Shown: piece after piece, positions 29,265 to 37,540 of the stretch
Layout: every line of letters begins with the position of its first letter
Position numbering within the stretch: the first letter of the stretch is position 1
Source: Desulfosarcinaceae bacterium
GTDB lineage: Bacteria; Desulfobacterota; Desulfobacteria; Desulfobacterales; Desulfosarcinaceae
DNA length: 64,000 nt
Reading direction: 5' to 3'
Assembly: GCA_030066015.1 (NCBI GenBank)
Contig: JASJCL010000017.1
Span: 62,001-126,000, forward strand
Position numbers and translations under genes: made by a program
Notes under the pieces: generated by a model
Told to the model about the DNA's origin: nothing
The model's input: only the letters and a program-made list of their open reading frames with translations
The model's database searches: none

Positions 29265-31961
29265 TCAGGGTCCGGGCCTGAGCGCGAAGGGGTGATGCTT
29301 GTCCGGATCGATCTCCAGTTCGCCGCGGGCGCGCTCAACGACGGCGGGTTTGAGCTTGCCGGCGCGCAGCATCCCGGCCAGGGCGGCGAAGGCGATGTGG
29401 CGGGCGTCCACTTCGAAGTGGTCTCGCAACGCTTCGCGGGTCTCGCTGAGACCGTAACCATCGGTGCCCAGGACGGTCAGTGGGCCGGGCAGATACTTGG
29501 CGATGGCGGCCGGCAGGGTCTTGACGTAATCGCTGGCGGCCACGTAAATCCCCTTGGCACCCTTGAGCTGACGCGCGAGAAAGCAGTCTCGGGGCGCCTC
29601 CCCGGGGTGCAGCCAATTCCACCGCTCGGTGGCCGTGGCGTCCTCGTACAACGCCTTGTAGCTGGTGACGCTCCACACCTCGGCGGCCACGCCGTAGTTG
29701 TTTTCCAGCAGCGCCTGCGCCTTGAGGACCTCGTTGAGAATAGCCCCGCTTCCCAACAGGTGGGCCTTGAAAGGGGCGCGCTTTTTTGTGGCCGAGCGGA
29801 ATCGGTAGATGCCCTTGAGGATACCCTCGTCGACACCGTCCGGCTTGGGCGGCATGGGATAGACCTCGTTGGTGATGGTCAGATAGTAGATCAGATTGTG
29901 GCCATGCTCGAGCATCTGCCGGAGGCCCTCCTGAACGATCACGGCGAGCTCGTAGGCGAAGGCGGGGTCGTAGGCCCGCACCGAGGGGTTGGGGAAGGCG
30001 AGGAGGTGACTGTGGCCGTCCTGGTGCTGCAACCCTTCGCCGGCCAGGGTGGTGCGCCCAGCCGTGGCCCCCATGAGAAAGCCACGCGCCTGGGCGTCTC
30101 CGGCGGCCCAGATGAGGTCCCCGATCCGCTGGAAACCGAACATGGAGTAAAACAGGAAGATGGGCACCATGTTGATGCCCAGCGAACTATAGGCCGTGCC
30201 GGCGGCGATGAAGGAGCTCATGGCGCCCGCTTCGGTGATGCCCTCCTCGAGGATCTGGCCGTTTTCGGCCTCTCGGTAGTAGAGCAAGCTCTCCTTGTCC
30301 ACCGGCTCGTAAATCTGCCCCTTGTGGGAGTAAATGCCCACCTGACGGAAGAGGGACTCCATGCCGAAGGTGCGCGCCTCATCGGGCACGATGGGGACGA
30401 TGGTGCCGCCCAGGTGTCTGTCTTTGAGCAGTTTGGCCAGCAGCCCCACCGCCACCATGGTGGTGGCCACGGCACGCTCCTTGGAGCCTTCGTAGTATTC
30501 CCGGTAAAGGGCCTCTCCCGGCGGCCGAAAAAGGGGCACGGAATCGCTGCGCGCGGGCAGCTGGCCGCCCAAATTGCGCCGTCGGGCCTTGAGATAGGAA
30601 ATCTCCTCGCTGTCCGCGGCAGGACGGTAGAAAGGCGCCTCGGCGATGGTGTCATCGGGGATGGGGATGCCGAAACGGCTGCGAAATTGGCGCAGTTCCT
30701 TCTCGTTGAGCTTCTTCTGCTGATGGGTGACGTTCCGGCCCTCGCCCGCCTCGCCCAGTCCATAGCCCTTGATGGTCTTGGCCAGGATCACCGTGGGGCC
30801 GCCAGCGTGCGCGACGGCGGCGGCATACGCGGCGTAGACCTTGGCGGGATCGTGGCCGCCGCGCCCCAGACGCATCAGCTGTTCATCGGCGTAGGCGTCC
30901 ACCAGGGCCTTTAGTTCGGGCGTTTTACCGAAAAAGTCGTTGCGTATATAGTGGCCGCCGGCCACCGAGTACATCTGGTACTGGCCGTCCACCACCTCGC
31001 CCATGCGCTCTACGAGCTGGCCGTCGCTGTCTTGGGCCAGCAGGGGGTCCCAGTCCGACCCCCAAATCACCTTGATGACGTTCCAGCCCGCCCCCCGGAA
31101 GGCCGCCTCCAGTTCCTGGATGATCTTGCCATTGCCCCGCACCGGACCATCAAGGCGCTGGAGGTTGCAATTCACCACGAAGATCAAGTTGTCGAGCCCC
31201 TCCCGGGCCGCCAAGGTGATGGCGCCCAGAGATTCGGGCTCGTCCAATTCGCCGTCCCCCAGAAAGGCCCAGACCTTTTGGTCGCTGGGGGTTACCAGAC
31301 CCCGATCCTCGGCGTAGCGGATGAAGCGGGCCTGATAGATGGCCATCAAGGGGGCGAGCCCCATACTGACGGTGGGAAACTGCCAGAAATGGGGCATCAA
31401 ATAGGGGTGCGGATAGGAGGAGAGCCCGCCCCCATCGGCCAATTCGCGCCGGAAATTCTTGAGATGGTGCTCCTCCAGGCGGCCCTCGAGGAAGGCACGG
31501 GCATAGATGCCGGGGGCCGAATGTCCCTGGAAGTAGACGAGATCGCCAGGATGAGCGGCGGATTTGGCCCGGAAAAAATGGTTGAACCCGACCTCATAGA
31601 GGGTGGCGCAGGAGGCGAAGGTGGAGATGTGCCCGCCGATGCCGGCGCTCTCCCGGTTGGCGCGAACGACCATGGCCATGGCGTTCCAGCGGATGAGGCT
31701 CTTGATGCGCCGCTCAATCTCGCGGCTGCCGGGATAAACGGGCTGCTCGGTGGCCGGAATGGTGTTGATATAGGGCGTATTGGCCGCATGGGGCAGCTGC
31801 ACCCCCAACTGCTGGGCGCGCTCCCGGAGGTGCGCCAGCAACCCCTGGACGCGTTCGGCGCCCTGGCGTTGATGGACGTCGTCCAGCGAGATCCGCCATT
31901 CGCTGTTCTCGAACTGAATCTCGGCGCCGTCGACGGGCTGTTCATCGGGTGAAGTTGACAT
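29265..31961 (-). CDS. aceE: Pyruvate dehydrogenase E1, homodimeric type
   Basis: Thiamine-diphosphate-dependent decarboxylase, 898 aa, matching the single-chain AceE family (about 890 aa). Thiamine/Mg motif GDGELDEPES followed by NCNLQRLDGPVRGN; HDTAHA-equivalent region GGHISTFASCATLYEVG; and ADEARTFGME-like PDEARTFGMESLFRQVG. The start is ATG 31961, preceded by AAGGGGAAC; the frame extends eight codons further without a ribosome site. First gene of the operon. A pyruvate dehydrogenase in this probably anaerobic lineage is notable, as pyruvate:ferredoxin oxidoreductase is more usual. Confidence 0.96.
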   Translation of the reverse strand: MSTSPDEQPVDGAEIQFENSEWRISLDDVHQRQGAERVQGLLAHLRERAQQLGVQLPHAANTPYINTIPATEQPVYPGSREIERRIKSLIRWNAMAMVVRANRESAGIGGHISTFASCATLYEVGFNHFFRAKSAAHPGDLVYFQGHSAPGIYARAFLEGRLEEHHLKNFRRELADGGGLSSYPHPYLMPHFWQFPTVSMGLAPLMAIYQARFIRYAEDRGLVTPSDQKVWAFLGDGELDEPESLGAITLAAREGLDNLIFVVNCNLQRLDGPVRGNGKIIQELEAAFRGAGWNVIKVIWGSDWDPLLAQDSDGQLVERMGEVVDGQYQMYSVAGGHYIRNDFFGKTPELKALVDAYADEQLMRLGRGGHDPAKVYAAYAAAVAHAGGPTVILAKTIKGYGLGEAGEGRNVTHQQKKLNEKELRQFRSRFGIPIPDDTIAEAPFYRPAADSEEISYLKARRRNLGGQLPARSDSVPLFRPPGEALYREYYEGSKERAVATTMVAVGLLAKLLKDRHLGGTIVPIVPDEARTFGMESLFRQVGIYSHKGQIYEPVDKESLLYYREAENGQILEEGITEAGAMSSFIAAGTAYSSLGINMVPIFLFYSMFGFQRIGDLIWAAGDAQARGFLMGATAGRTTLAGEGLQHQDGHSHLLAFPNPSVRAYDPAFAYELAVIVQEGLRQMLEHGHNLIYYLTITNEVYPMPPKPDGVDEGILKGIYRFRSATKKRAPFKAHLLGSGAILNEVLKAQALLENNYGVAAEVWSVTSYKALYEDATATERWNWLHPGEAPRDCFLARQLKGAKGIYVAASDYVKTLPAAIAKYLPGPLTVLGTDGYGLSETREALRDHFEVDARHIAFAALAGMLRAGKLKPAVVERARGELEIDPDKHHPFALRPGP

Positions 31962-32127
31962 GGGCGTTCCCCTTTCAGTTTCCAATGGTAAGCACGCTGA
32001 TGCGAAGCGGCGACCCCTTCGGATCCAGTTTCGAAGACGGCTCCGTTGGGGTGGCGATGGGTAACGCTGGGCGGCATTCCGACACGGCCCCGCCCTCCGC
32101 CGCCGCGGGGGGAGCCGGCATGACGGC

Positions 32128-32158
32128 TTGACACCTCCCCCGGCTTCCGATAATTCTA
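32128..32158. promoter_or_regulatory. Overlapping divergent promoter elements upstream of aceE
   Basis: On the plus strand TTGACA (32128-32133), 17 bases, then TAATTC (32151-32156) forms a good sigma-70 promoter reading toward the membrane protein at 32318. On the minus strand TAGAAT (32158-32153) is a five-of-six -10 box reading toward aceE, without a good -35, which suggests an activator-dependent promoter. The rest of the 356-base gap shows no gene. Confidence 0.5.
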
Positions 32159-32163
32159 GTGTC

Positions 32164-32177
32164 TTAGGTTCACCTAA
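32164..32177. promoter_or_regulatory. Palindromic operator-like site
   Basis: TTAGGT-TC-ACCTAA is a perfect 6+6 inverted repeat. It covers the predicted start of the plus-strand transcript and lies in the -35/-10 spacer of the minus-strand aceE promoter, a good position for a regulator of both. Half-sites resemble those of DtxR/IdeR-type sites, but the spacing is shorter. Confidence 0.45.
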
Positions 32178-32317
32178 CCGCCATGATGTTGCCGGGGGTT
32201 AACGGCGTTCGCCAAGGGCCATCACTCCCGGGTTTGCACGGCCACTTTTCCCAAGTGGCACTGCGGCGACCACGTATTCGCCGCGCATCTCTATCAGCTA
32301 GGCAATAAAGACGAATC

Positions 32318-33058
32318 ATGAACAATCGCCAAAAAGAATCCTATATCGGTCTCGCCAGCCTCTTCGACGCGGCCCAATTGCGCAGCTACTTCCTCAACTA
32401 CCTCTACTTTATCATTGGCGTCGAAATCCTGGTCTTCCTGGTCACATTTCTCGGGCATCTGGGCCCCGATAAAGGCCCTTTCCCCTGGAAGTTCTATTTC
32501 TACGTCTCCTTCGTGGTGCCCATTGCCATCACCTTCCTGCTGGGGGTTTTCATCATCGCCTTCAACCGCTACATCTTCGGCAACAGTCCCACTGCCGAAG
32601 CGCCCGCTGCGGCCGCCGACGATGAGGACCCCAAGGCCCGCATTTTCAAAATCAACAGCATTTTGCGCAGCATGGGCAGCGTCCCCTTCCTGCCGGCCCT
32701 GTTTGCCCTGGTGGCCGGCTCCATGCTGGTCTACAAGTTGGACGACATCTTTCTCTTCATCCTCAATGCCGGGGAGAAAGCGGTCTCCTATATTCTCATC
32801 AGCGGTGCGGTCGTCCTGGGTGCGGGAATTCTCATCGGCCTCATCTGGGTGGTCACCAACTACAAGCTCAGCAAGAAGCACATGGAGCATGAGTACCGCT
32901 ACCGCAAGGATGTGATGCAAACGATGGGATTTCTCATTCTGGACGACCACACGGTGATCAACAAGGAGGGCCAGGTGGTCTCCCAGAAGGAGACGCCCCT
33001 GCTGGAGAGCGAGCAGCCGGTGCGCGAAAACCTCAAGATTCTGCCCCCGGCTCCCTGA
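32318..33058 (+). CDS. Membrane protein of unknown function
   Basis: 246 aa with four predicted helices: LYFIIGVEILVFLVTFLG, FYFYVSFVVPIAITFLLGVF, FLPALFALVAGSMLVYKL and ILISGAVVLGAGILIGLIWV. Acidic/Ala loop around residue 95 and a charged C-terminal tail of about 60 aa (HEYRYRKDVMQTMGF...). No family recognised. It shares its transcript with the next gene (14-base gap) and is divergent from the pyruvate dehydrogenase operon. Confidence 0.75.
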   Translation: MNNRQKESYIGLASLFDAAQLRSYFLNYLYFIIGVEILVFLVTFLGHLGPDKGPFPWKFYFYVSFVVPIAITFLLGVFIIAFNRYIFGNSPTAEAPAAAADDEDPKARIFKINSILRSMGSVPFLPALFALVAGSMLVYKLDDIFLFILNAGEKAVSYILISGAVVLGAGILIGLIWVVTNYKLSKKHMEHEYRYRKDVMQTMGFLILDDHTVINKEGQVVSQKETPLLESEQPVRENLKILPPAP

Positions 33059-33072
33059 CCGATCGCTGCACA

Positions 33073-34020
33073 ATGAGGCCCCACGCGAACCGTCCGCGAC
33101 ACCCCCACGATACCCCGCAGATACCGCTCAAGGGAAGCCCAGGCGCCACCCTCAGCCCTGTAATGGCGGCGATCTTCGTCGGCCTTGTTCTGACGATCCT
33201 GGTATTTACGGGCATCGCCCATCGACTGGGCGATAGCGCCTTTCTTTCCTGGGCCTATGCCGGGGCCGCGGTGGCCATCGGCCTAGCGCTGTTGGGGGTC
33301 TATCGGCTACTGCGCTTGATTCAAAAACGCCGCGTCGCCGCCGGCAGACGAGATCCCCTGCTACTGCGGCGACTCATGGAGGCGGAACTCGAGGCCACGA
33401 GCGCCCCGTTGCGAAAACGTCTGGACAACCCCGACCTGACGGTGGAGGCGGTTTTCGATCAATTGCTTCAGGATCAGATCGAGGCGTTGTTTACCACCGA
33501 CGTCCTGCGATTTACGGAGCTGCGCCGCAAGTTCGAAAAGAGCGGTATCGATAAGCAAACCGGCAGCGGGTTTCGACGCTTTTTCGGATCGCCCGAGACC
33601 GACCCGGAAACCGAACTGCCGGAAGCCCTGCAGCTCATGGAGCGTGCAGTCGCCAAGCGCCACGACGAGGGATTGGCCGAGGGATTGGTGCGCCTGAAGG
33701 CAGCCCATCAAACCCTGCACACCTTCATGGGGGATTACCTGAACCTGCTTCCCTGTGCACCGGACGAGATCGTCAAACTCCAGAAGCGCTACCCCTTTCG
33801 CCCGCCGGATGACCGCCTGGCCAGAGAGATGCTCTTCGCCGGCAGATTTCTAAACCACCTGCTTCGCAAACGTGCCGGCGAGAATGGACCGCGTGCCGTG
33901 CCGGATACGGCCGCCCTCGCGGCGGCAGCCAAGGAACGGGTTCCGGGGTTGTCGGCCGCCCTGGCCGCCTATGAGACCACCTGGCGGGAACTCCTCGACC
34001 TCTACGATCAACGCTATTAA
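33073..34020 (+). CDS. Two-helix membrane protein of unknown function
   Basis: 315 aa. A short basic N-terminus is followed by two helices (VMAAIFVGLVLTILVFTGIA and WAYAGAAVAIGLALLGVYRL) and a soluble, mostly helical domain of about 220 aa, rich in charged residues, with no recognised motif. It starts 14 bases after the stop of the previous gene, so the two probably act together. Confidence 0.75.
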   Translation: MRPHANRPRHPHDTPQIPLKGSPGATLSPVMAAIFVGLVLTILVFTGIAHRLGDSAFLSWAYAGAAVAIGLALLGVYRLLRLIQKRRVAAGRRDPLLLRRLMEAELEATSAPLRKRLDNPDLTVEAVFDQLLQDQIEALFTTDVLRFTELRRKFEKSGIDKQTGSGFRRFFGSPETDPETELPEALQLMERAVAKRHDEGLAEGLVRLKAAHQTLHTFMGDYLNLLPCAPDEIVKLQKRYPFRPPDDRLAREMLFAGRFLNHLLRKRAGENGPRAVPDTAALAAAAKERVPGLSAALAAYETTWRELLDLYDQRY

Positions 34021-34521
34021 GGCAGGCGTCAGTGCCGCCGGCGTGGCATCATTGGGGAACGGGCTGGACCCGCACGAACACCTCCCCCTCTCCTCTTTCG
34101 ATCGGGACACCACAGCGAGATCGGGTGTCATGGGTGGGCGCCTGCCGCCCCCCGCCTACCGAGACCTGGGGCGATTGACTCTCCAGATTCCGCACCGCCA
34201 CGGCGCTGGGCTTTGCGCACCGCGTAAGGGTAGACGTTGTCGAATTTGAAGACGTCCGCCGCAAGCGCCACTGCATCAGCGCCGCTGCGCCAAACCCTGC
34301 CGCAGCTGAGCCGAATCAGGGGGATTCAGCTCCCGGCACTTCTGGATTCACCCGACCGCCCCTCCCAATTGGCTGAGCGGGAGCCCGCCGGCACCAACGA
34401 TCGGCCGGGTGGCGACCGGTCCGCTAAACCATGGGGCGAAGGCCTTTATCTGCCGGGCGGCGGGAGAGACGACGAAACTAGCCCCCCGATGGGGACCAAG
34501 ATGATGGCCGGGCAGCGGTGC
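34021..34521. other. Intergenic region between convergent genes
   Basis: About 500 bases between the membrane protein operon and the convergent TAXI binding protein gene. I see no protein with a ribosome site, no RNA gene and no clear terminator hairpin with a U-tract. Confidence 0.35.
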
Positions 34522-35502
34522 TCATTTCAACCCGGCCTCCTTGTAGTACTTCATGGCACCGGCGTGGATGGGTGCTGACAGGCCGTCCATCATGGCCTTC
34601 TTGGTCAGCAAGGCGTAGGCCGGGTGCAGCGTTTTGAAGCTCTCGAAATTCTCGAAGACCTCTTTGGTGACGGCATAGACCACTTTGGGCGGCACATTGG
34701 CATTTGTCACCAAGGTGGCCTTGACGCCGAAGGTCGCTACGTCTCTGTCGTTCTGGGCGCCGGGGTAGAGCTTCACCGGTACGGCGGACTTGGCATAGTA
34801 GGGGTATTTGGCCAGAAGGCCGTCGATGCCGGTGATGGTGACGAACTTCACCCTACGGGCGCCGGCAGTCGCCTCCTTGATAGCCCCGTTGGGATGTCCC
34901 ACCGTGTAAAAGAAGGCGTCTATGTAGCCGTCCTGAAGCAGGCCCGGTGCCTCGGCGGCCCGGATCTGCTCGGCCCGCATGTCGGTCTCGAAATTCAGCC
35001 CTGCGGCGCCCAGCGCATCGATGGAGTTCTGGCGCTGGCCGGATCCGGGGTTGCCGATGTTGACCCGTTTGCCCTGGAGGTCCATGATGTCATTGATCCC
35101 AGCGTCCACAGCGGCGACCAGGGTTACAGACTCGGGATGGATGCTGAAAACGGCGCGCAGGTTTTTCTGGGGGCCCTTGACCTCCCATTCGGCCAGGCCT
35201 TCAATGGCCTGGTATTGGCGGTCGGACTGGACCACCCCGAACTCCAGATCGCCGGCCATCACCGCGTTGACGTTGAACACACTGCCGCGAGTGGATTCCA
35301 CCGCACAGCGGATGCCGTACTCATTGCGCTTTTGGTTGACGATTTTGGCGATGGCGCCCCCCGTAGGATAGTAAACCCCGGTGATGTCGCCGGTACCGAT
35401 CGTCACGAAGCTGGTCTTGGCCCGAACATCGACGGTACCCATTCCCACGACGCATACAAGTGCGAAAGCGACGGCAATGGTGATGCGGATATGCTTCTTC
35501 AT
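34522..35502 (-). CDS. TAXI-family TRAP solute-binding protein (divergent copy)
   Basis: 326-aa periplasmic binding protein of the TRAP-associated extracytoplasmic immunogenic (TAXI) family. Signal peptide (IRITIAVAFALVCVVGMGTVDVRA), then [46 protein letters not shown] and VGHPNGAIKEAT, all conserved with the copy at 36392. Start ATG 35502 with weak ribosome site. It is transcribed away from the permease; a promoter candidate lies at 35777-35806. Possibly an alternative receptor for the same permease. Confidence 0.9.
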   Translation of the reverse strand: MKKHIRITIAVAFALVCVVGMGTVDVRAKTSFVTIGTGDITGVYYPTGGAIAKIVNQKRNEYGIRCAVESTRGSVFNVNAVMAGDLEFGVVQSDRQYQAIEGLAEWEVKGPQKNLRAVFSIHPESVTLVAAVDAGINDIMDLQGKRVNIGNPGSGQRQNSIDALGAAGLNFETDMRAEQIRAAEAPGLLQDGYIDAFFYTVGHPNGAIKEATAGARRVKFVTITGIDGLLAKYPYYAKSAVPVKLYPGAQNDRDVATFGVKATLVTNANVPPKVVYAVTKEVFENFESFKTLHPAYALLTKKAMMDGLSAPIHAGAMKYYKEAGLK

Positions 35503-35776
35503 TGCAAGCCTTATTTGAATGAAACGATCGTGATGGTGAGGTTCTGAAAGCATCGGTGGCTCGCCGACACTCCTCTGCTGGCGCCCTTCCAGGTCCCGGA
35601 GCGATTCCCACAGATTCAATTTAGCATACATGATTATCCGCGATGGCCGCAACCGCTCAATGGGCCGAATGCAACAATGCCGGCAGTCGATGCCGCAGGC
35701 ATGTCCCAGCGGTGGGTCTTTCATCCGCCCACCGGCGTGCGCCCAAGCGCTCCGGCTGGCGGCAAGTCAAAACCCA

Positions 35777-35806
35777 AATATACTAAAATGTTCATAATAT
35801 GTTCAA
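35777..35806 (-). promoter_or_regulatory. Candidate promoter and palindrome for the divergent TAXI gene
   Basis: On the minus strand TTGAAC (35806-35801), 18 bases, then TATATT (35782-35777). The -35 overlaps the palindrome ATGTT-C-AACAT (35799-35809), and a second ATGTTCAT copy lies at 35788-35795. The repeated ATGTTCA units may be an operator. The leader would be about 270 bases. Confidence 0.4.
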
Positions 35807-36047
35807 CATGTGCTATGGTAAATTTAGAAATTAAAATGAATTCAGCGGTCGTCATAGCGGCCGCCAAGCACGCATTAAAGACCGCCGCTCCAGACCATTT
35901 CAAGCGAAATAGTGTTGCCCGCTTAGCTTCGCTCCTGTGGATGCCCCGCAACCTTCGGGGGGTTCTTTGCGAACAGCGCGTCGGCTGCAGTATTGCGGAA
36001 TTGTCGGGCGGCTTGCGTTTCCCCTTGATAGTGCCCGAAAAGGTGCC

Positions 36048-36081
36048 GTAAAAATGACCTGGTTGTTGGGTCGTTTTTTAC
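36048..36081. terminator. Bidirectional hairpin in the TAXI intergenic region
   Basis: Arm GTAAAAATGACC (36048-36059) pairs with GGTCGTTTTTTAC (36069-36081) with one bulge. The arms supply A- and T-tracts in both directions, as in bidirectional intrinsic terminators. No sure gene ends here; it may mark the end of a decayed gene. Confidence 0.4.
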
Positions 36082-36391
36082 GTGCAATAGGGTGACAGCA
36101 ATGGCGCTGCCAGGGGTACTGCACAGCTGCCGGACGTCGGGCAATTCGCGGTTGGCCGGTGGCCTGTCGTCAAAGCGTTCCTAAGTGCGCCAATTCACTT
36201 GGCCAGCAGCCTTGGCGCGATTTTCTGCCCGCTCTTGATGGATACCGACTGTTTTTTCTACTGCGGTACTGAAAGGAGCCATTATTAACTTCCAATCGAT
36301 GATGGAAAGGAGGGGTGAAAAGGCCAGCAAATATATTTCTCTTTCCGTTCTAAGTTATTTCGATTTTTACGAGAGGCATAGGAGGCAAAAG

Positions 36392-37369
36392 ATGAAAAGA
36401 ATGGTACTTGTAGGCGTTGCGCTAATTTTCGGCATTGGACTTTTCATGCAGACCGCCCCCGTTCAAGCTGAAACGACCTTCGTGACCATCGGCACCGGCG
36501 GCGTAACCGGTGTCTACTACCCTACGGGCGGCGCCATTGCCCGTCTGGTCAACAAAGGTAGAAAGGCGCATGGTATCCGCTGCAGCGTAGAAAGCACCGG
36601 TGGCTCGGTTTACAACCTCAACGCCATTGCTGCCGGCGAACTGGACATGGGCGTGGCGCAGTCTGATTGGCAGTACCATGCCTACAATGGCACCAGCAAG
36701 TTCAAGGACAAGGGTGCCAACAAAGAGCTACGGGCCGTATTTTCGGTGCATCCTGAGCCCTTTACCGTGGTCGCGCGCAAGGATTCCGGGGTCACTGATT
36801 TCATGCAGCTCAAGGGCAAACGGGTCAACATCGGCAATCCCGGTTCCGGCCAGCGCGGCACCATGGAAGTGTTGATGGGTGCACTGGGGTGGTCAAAGGG
36901 CGATTTCAAACTGGCTTCCGAGCTGAAGGCCGCCGAGCAGTCCAGTGCCCTGTGCGACAACAAGATCGACGCCATGGTCTATACCGTCGGCCATCCCAAC
37001 GGGTCCATCAAAGAGGCCACGACTTCCTGTGATGCCGTTATCGTCAGCGTCACCGGCGCTGAAGTCGAAAAGCTGGTCGGCGACAACGATTACTACCGCA
37101 TGGCCACCATCCCCGGTGGCATGTATCGCGGTACCGATACCGATACCATGACCTTTGGCGTGGGAGCGACATTTGTCTCCTCCACCCAGGTCCCCGAGAA
37201 AGTCATCTACGAAATCGTCAAGGCCGTATTCGAGAACTTCGATGATTTCAAGAAACTCCATCCGGCGTTTGGTGTTCTCAAAAAAGAAGAGATGATCAAA
37301 GACGGTCTCTCCGCACCCCTGCATGACGGCGCTAAAAAGTATTACAAAGAAGTCGGCTTGTTGAAATAG
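36392..37369 (+). CDS. TAXI-family TRAP solute-binding protein (permease-linked)
   Basis: 325-aa periplasmic receptor for a TAXI-TRAP secondary transporter. Signal peptide ([22 protein letters not shown]), [33 protein letters not shown] and [16 protein letters not shown] 36392 follows GGAGGC. The permease gene follows 171 bases downstream with a hairpin between them. Ligand not predictable; characterised TAXI proteins bind dicarboxylates, glutamate or sugar acids. Confidence 0.92.
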   Translation: MKRMVLVGVALIFGIGLFMQTAPVQAETTFVTIGTGGVTGVYYPTGGAIARLVNKGRKAHGIRCSVESTGGSVYNLNAIAAGELDMGVAQSDWQYHAYNGTSKFKDKGANKELRAVFSVHPEPFTVVARKDSGVTDFMQLKGKRVNIGNPGSGQRGTMEVLMGALGWSKGDFKLASELKAAEQSSALCDNKIDAMVYTVGHPNGSIKEATTSCDAVIVSVTGAEVEKLVGDNDYYRMATIPGGMYRGTDTDTMTFGVGATFVSSTQVPEKVIYEIVKAVFENFDDFKKLHPAFGVLKKEEMIKDGLSAPLHDGAKKYYKEVGLLK

Positions 37370-37380
37370 CCCTTCTCTAT

Positions 37381-37430
37381 GACTGTGTGCGCGGCCCTTG
37401 CGGTGGCGCACGCAGTCTCATCTTATCTTT
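37381..37430 (+). terminator. Intercistronic hairpin between binding protein and permease genes
   Basis: Arms GACTGTGTGCGC (37381-37392) and GCGCACGCAGTC (37406-37417) pair with one mismatch, followed by TCATCTTATCTTT. It lies 12 bases after the binding protein stop. It probably causes partial termination or protects the upstream mRNA, giving more binding protein than permease. Confidence 0.55.
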
Positions 37431-37540
37431 GCAGCGAGGTGGTCTGCGCAGGCGTCGAGGTGGTCTCCTAATTCTTATCCTCCGGCAGCAAGTTCCAACA
37501 TAAGCGGAACCCCATCGCTCTCCAAGGAGGACCCGTACCC

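Larger units (their letters stand above)
35503..36391. other. 889-base divergent region between two TAXI binding protein genes
   Basis: Composite region: an AT-rich promoter area near 35770-35850, several frames without convincing ribosome sites, a hairpin at 36048-36081, and the leader of the downstream gene ending in GGAGG. A minus-strand frame (35923-36144; FLRHLFGHYQGETQAARQF inside) reads protein-like and may be the remnant of a lost gene, but I cannot name it. Confidence 0.4.

Noticed and set aside
30541-30590. Similarity between this part of aceE and the recD2 palindrome (shared GAATCGCTGCGCG and AATTGCGCCG)
   Set aside because: The aceE residues here (RRRNLGGQLPAR) align with the conserved E1 family segment, so there is no inserted element; the match is probably chance plus shared codon preference.
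29157-30914. 585-codon open frame antisense to aceE
   Set aside because: It mirrors the codon pattern of aceE, has no ribosome site and encodes a His/Gly/Val-rich low-complexity product typical of GC-rich antisense frames.
35677-36051. 124-codon plus-strand frame in the TAXI intergenic region
   Set aside because: No ribosome site, crosses the AT-rich promoter area and ends within a hairpin; no family resemblance.
36190-36232. Sigma-54-like TTGGCGCG...TCTGC upstream of the permease-linked TAXI gene
   Set aside because: The GG to GC distance is 11 rather than 10 bases and the TTG part is missing.
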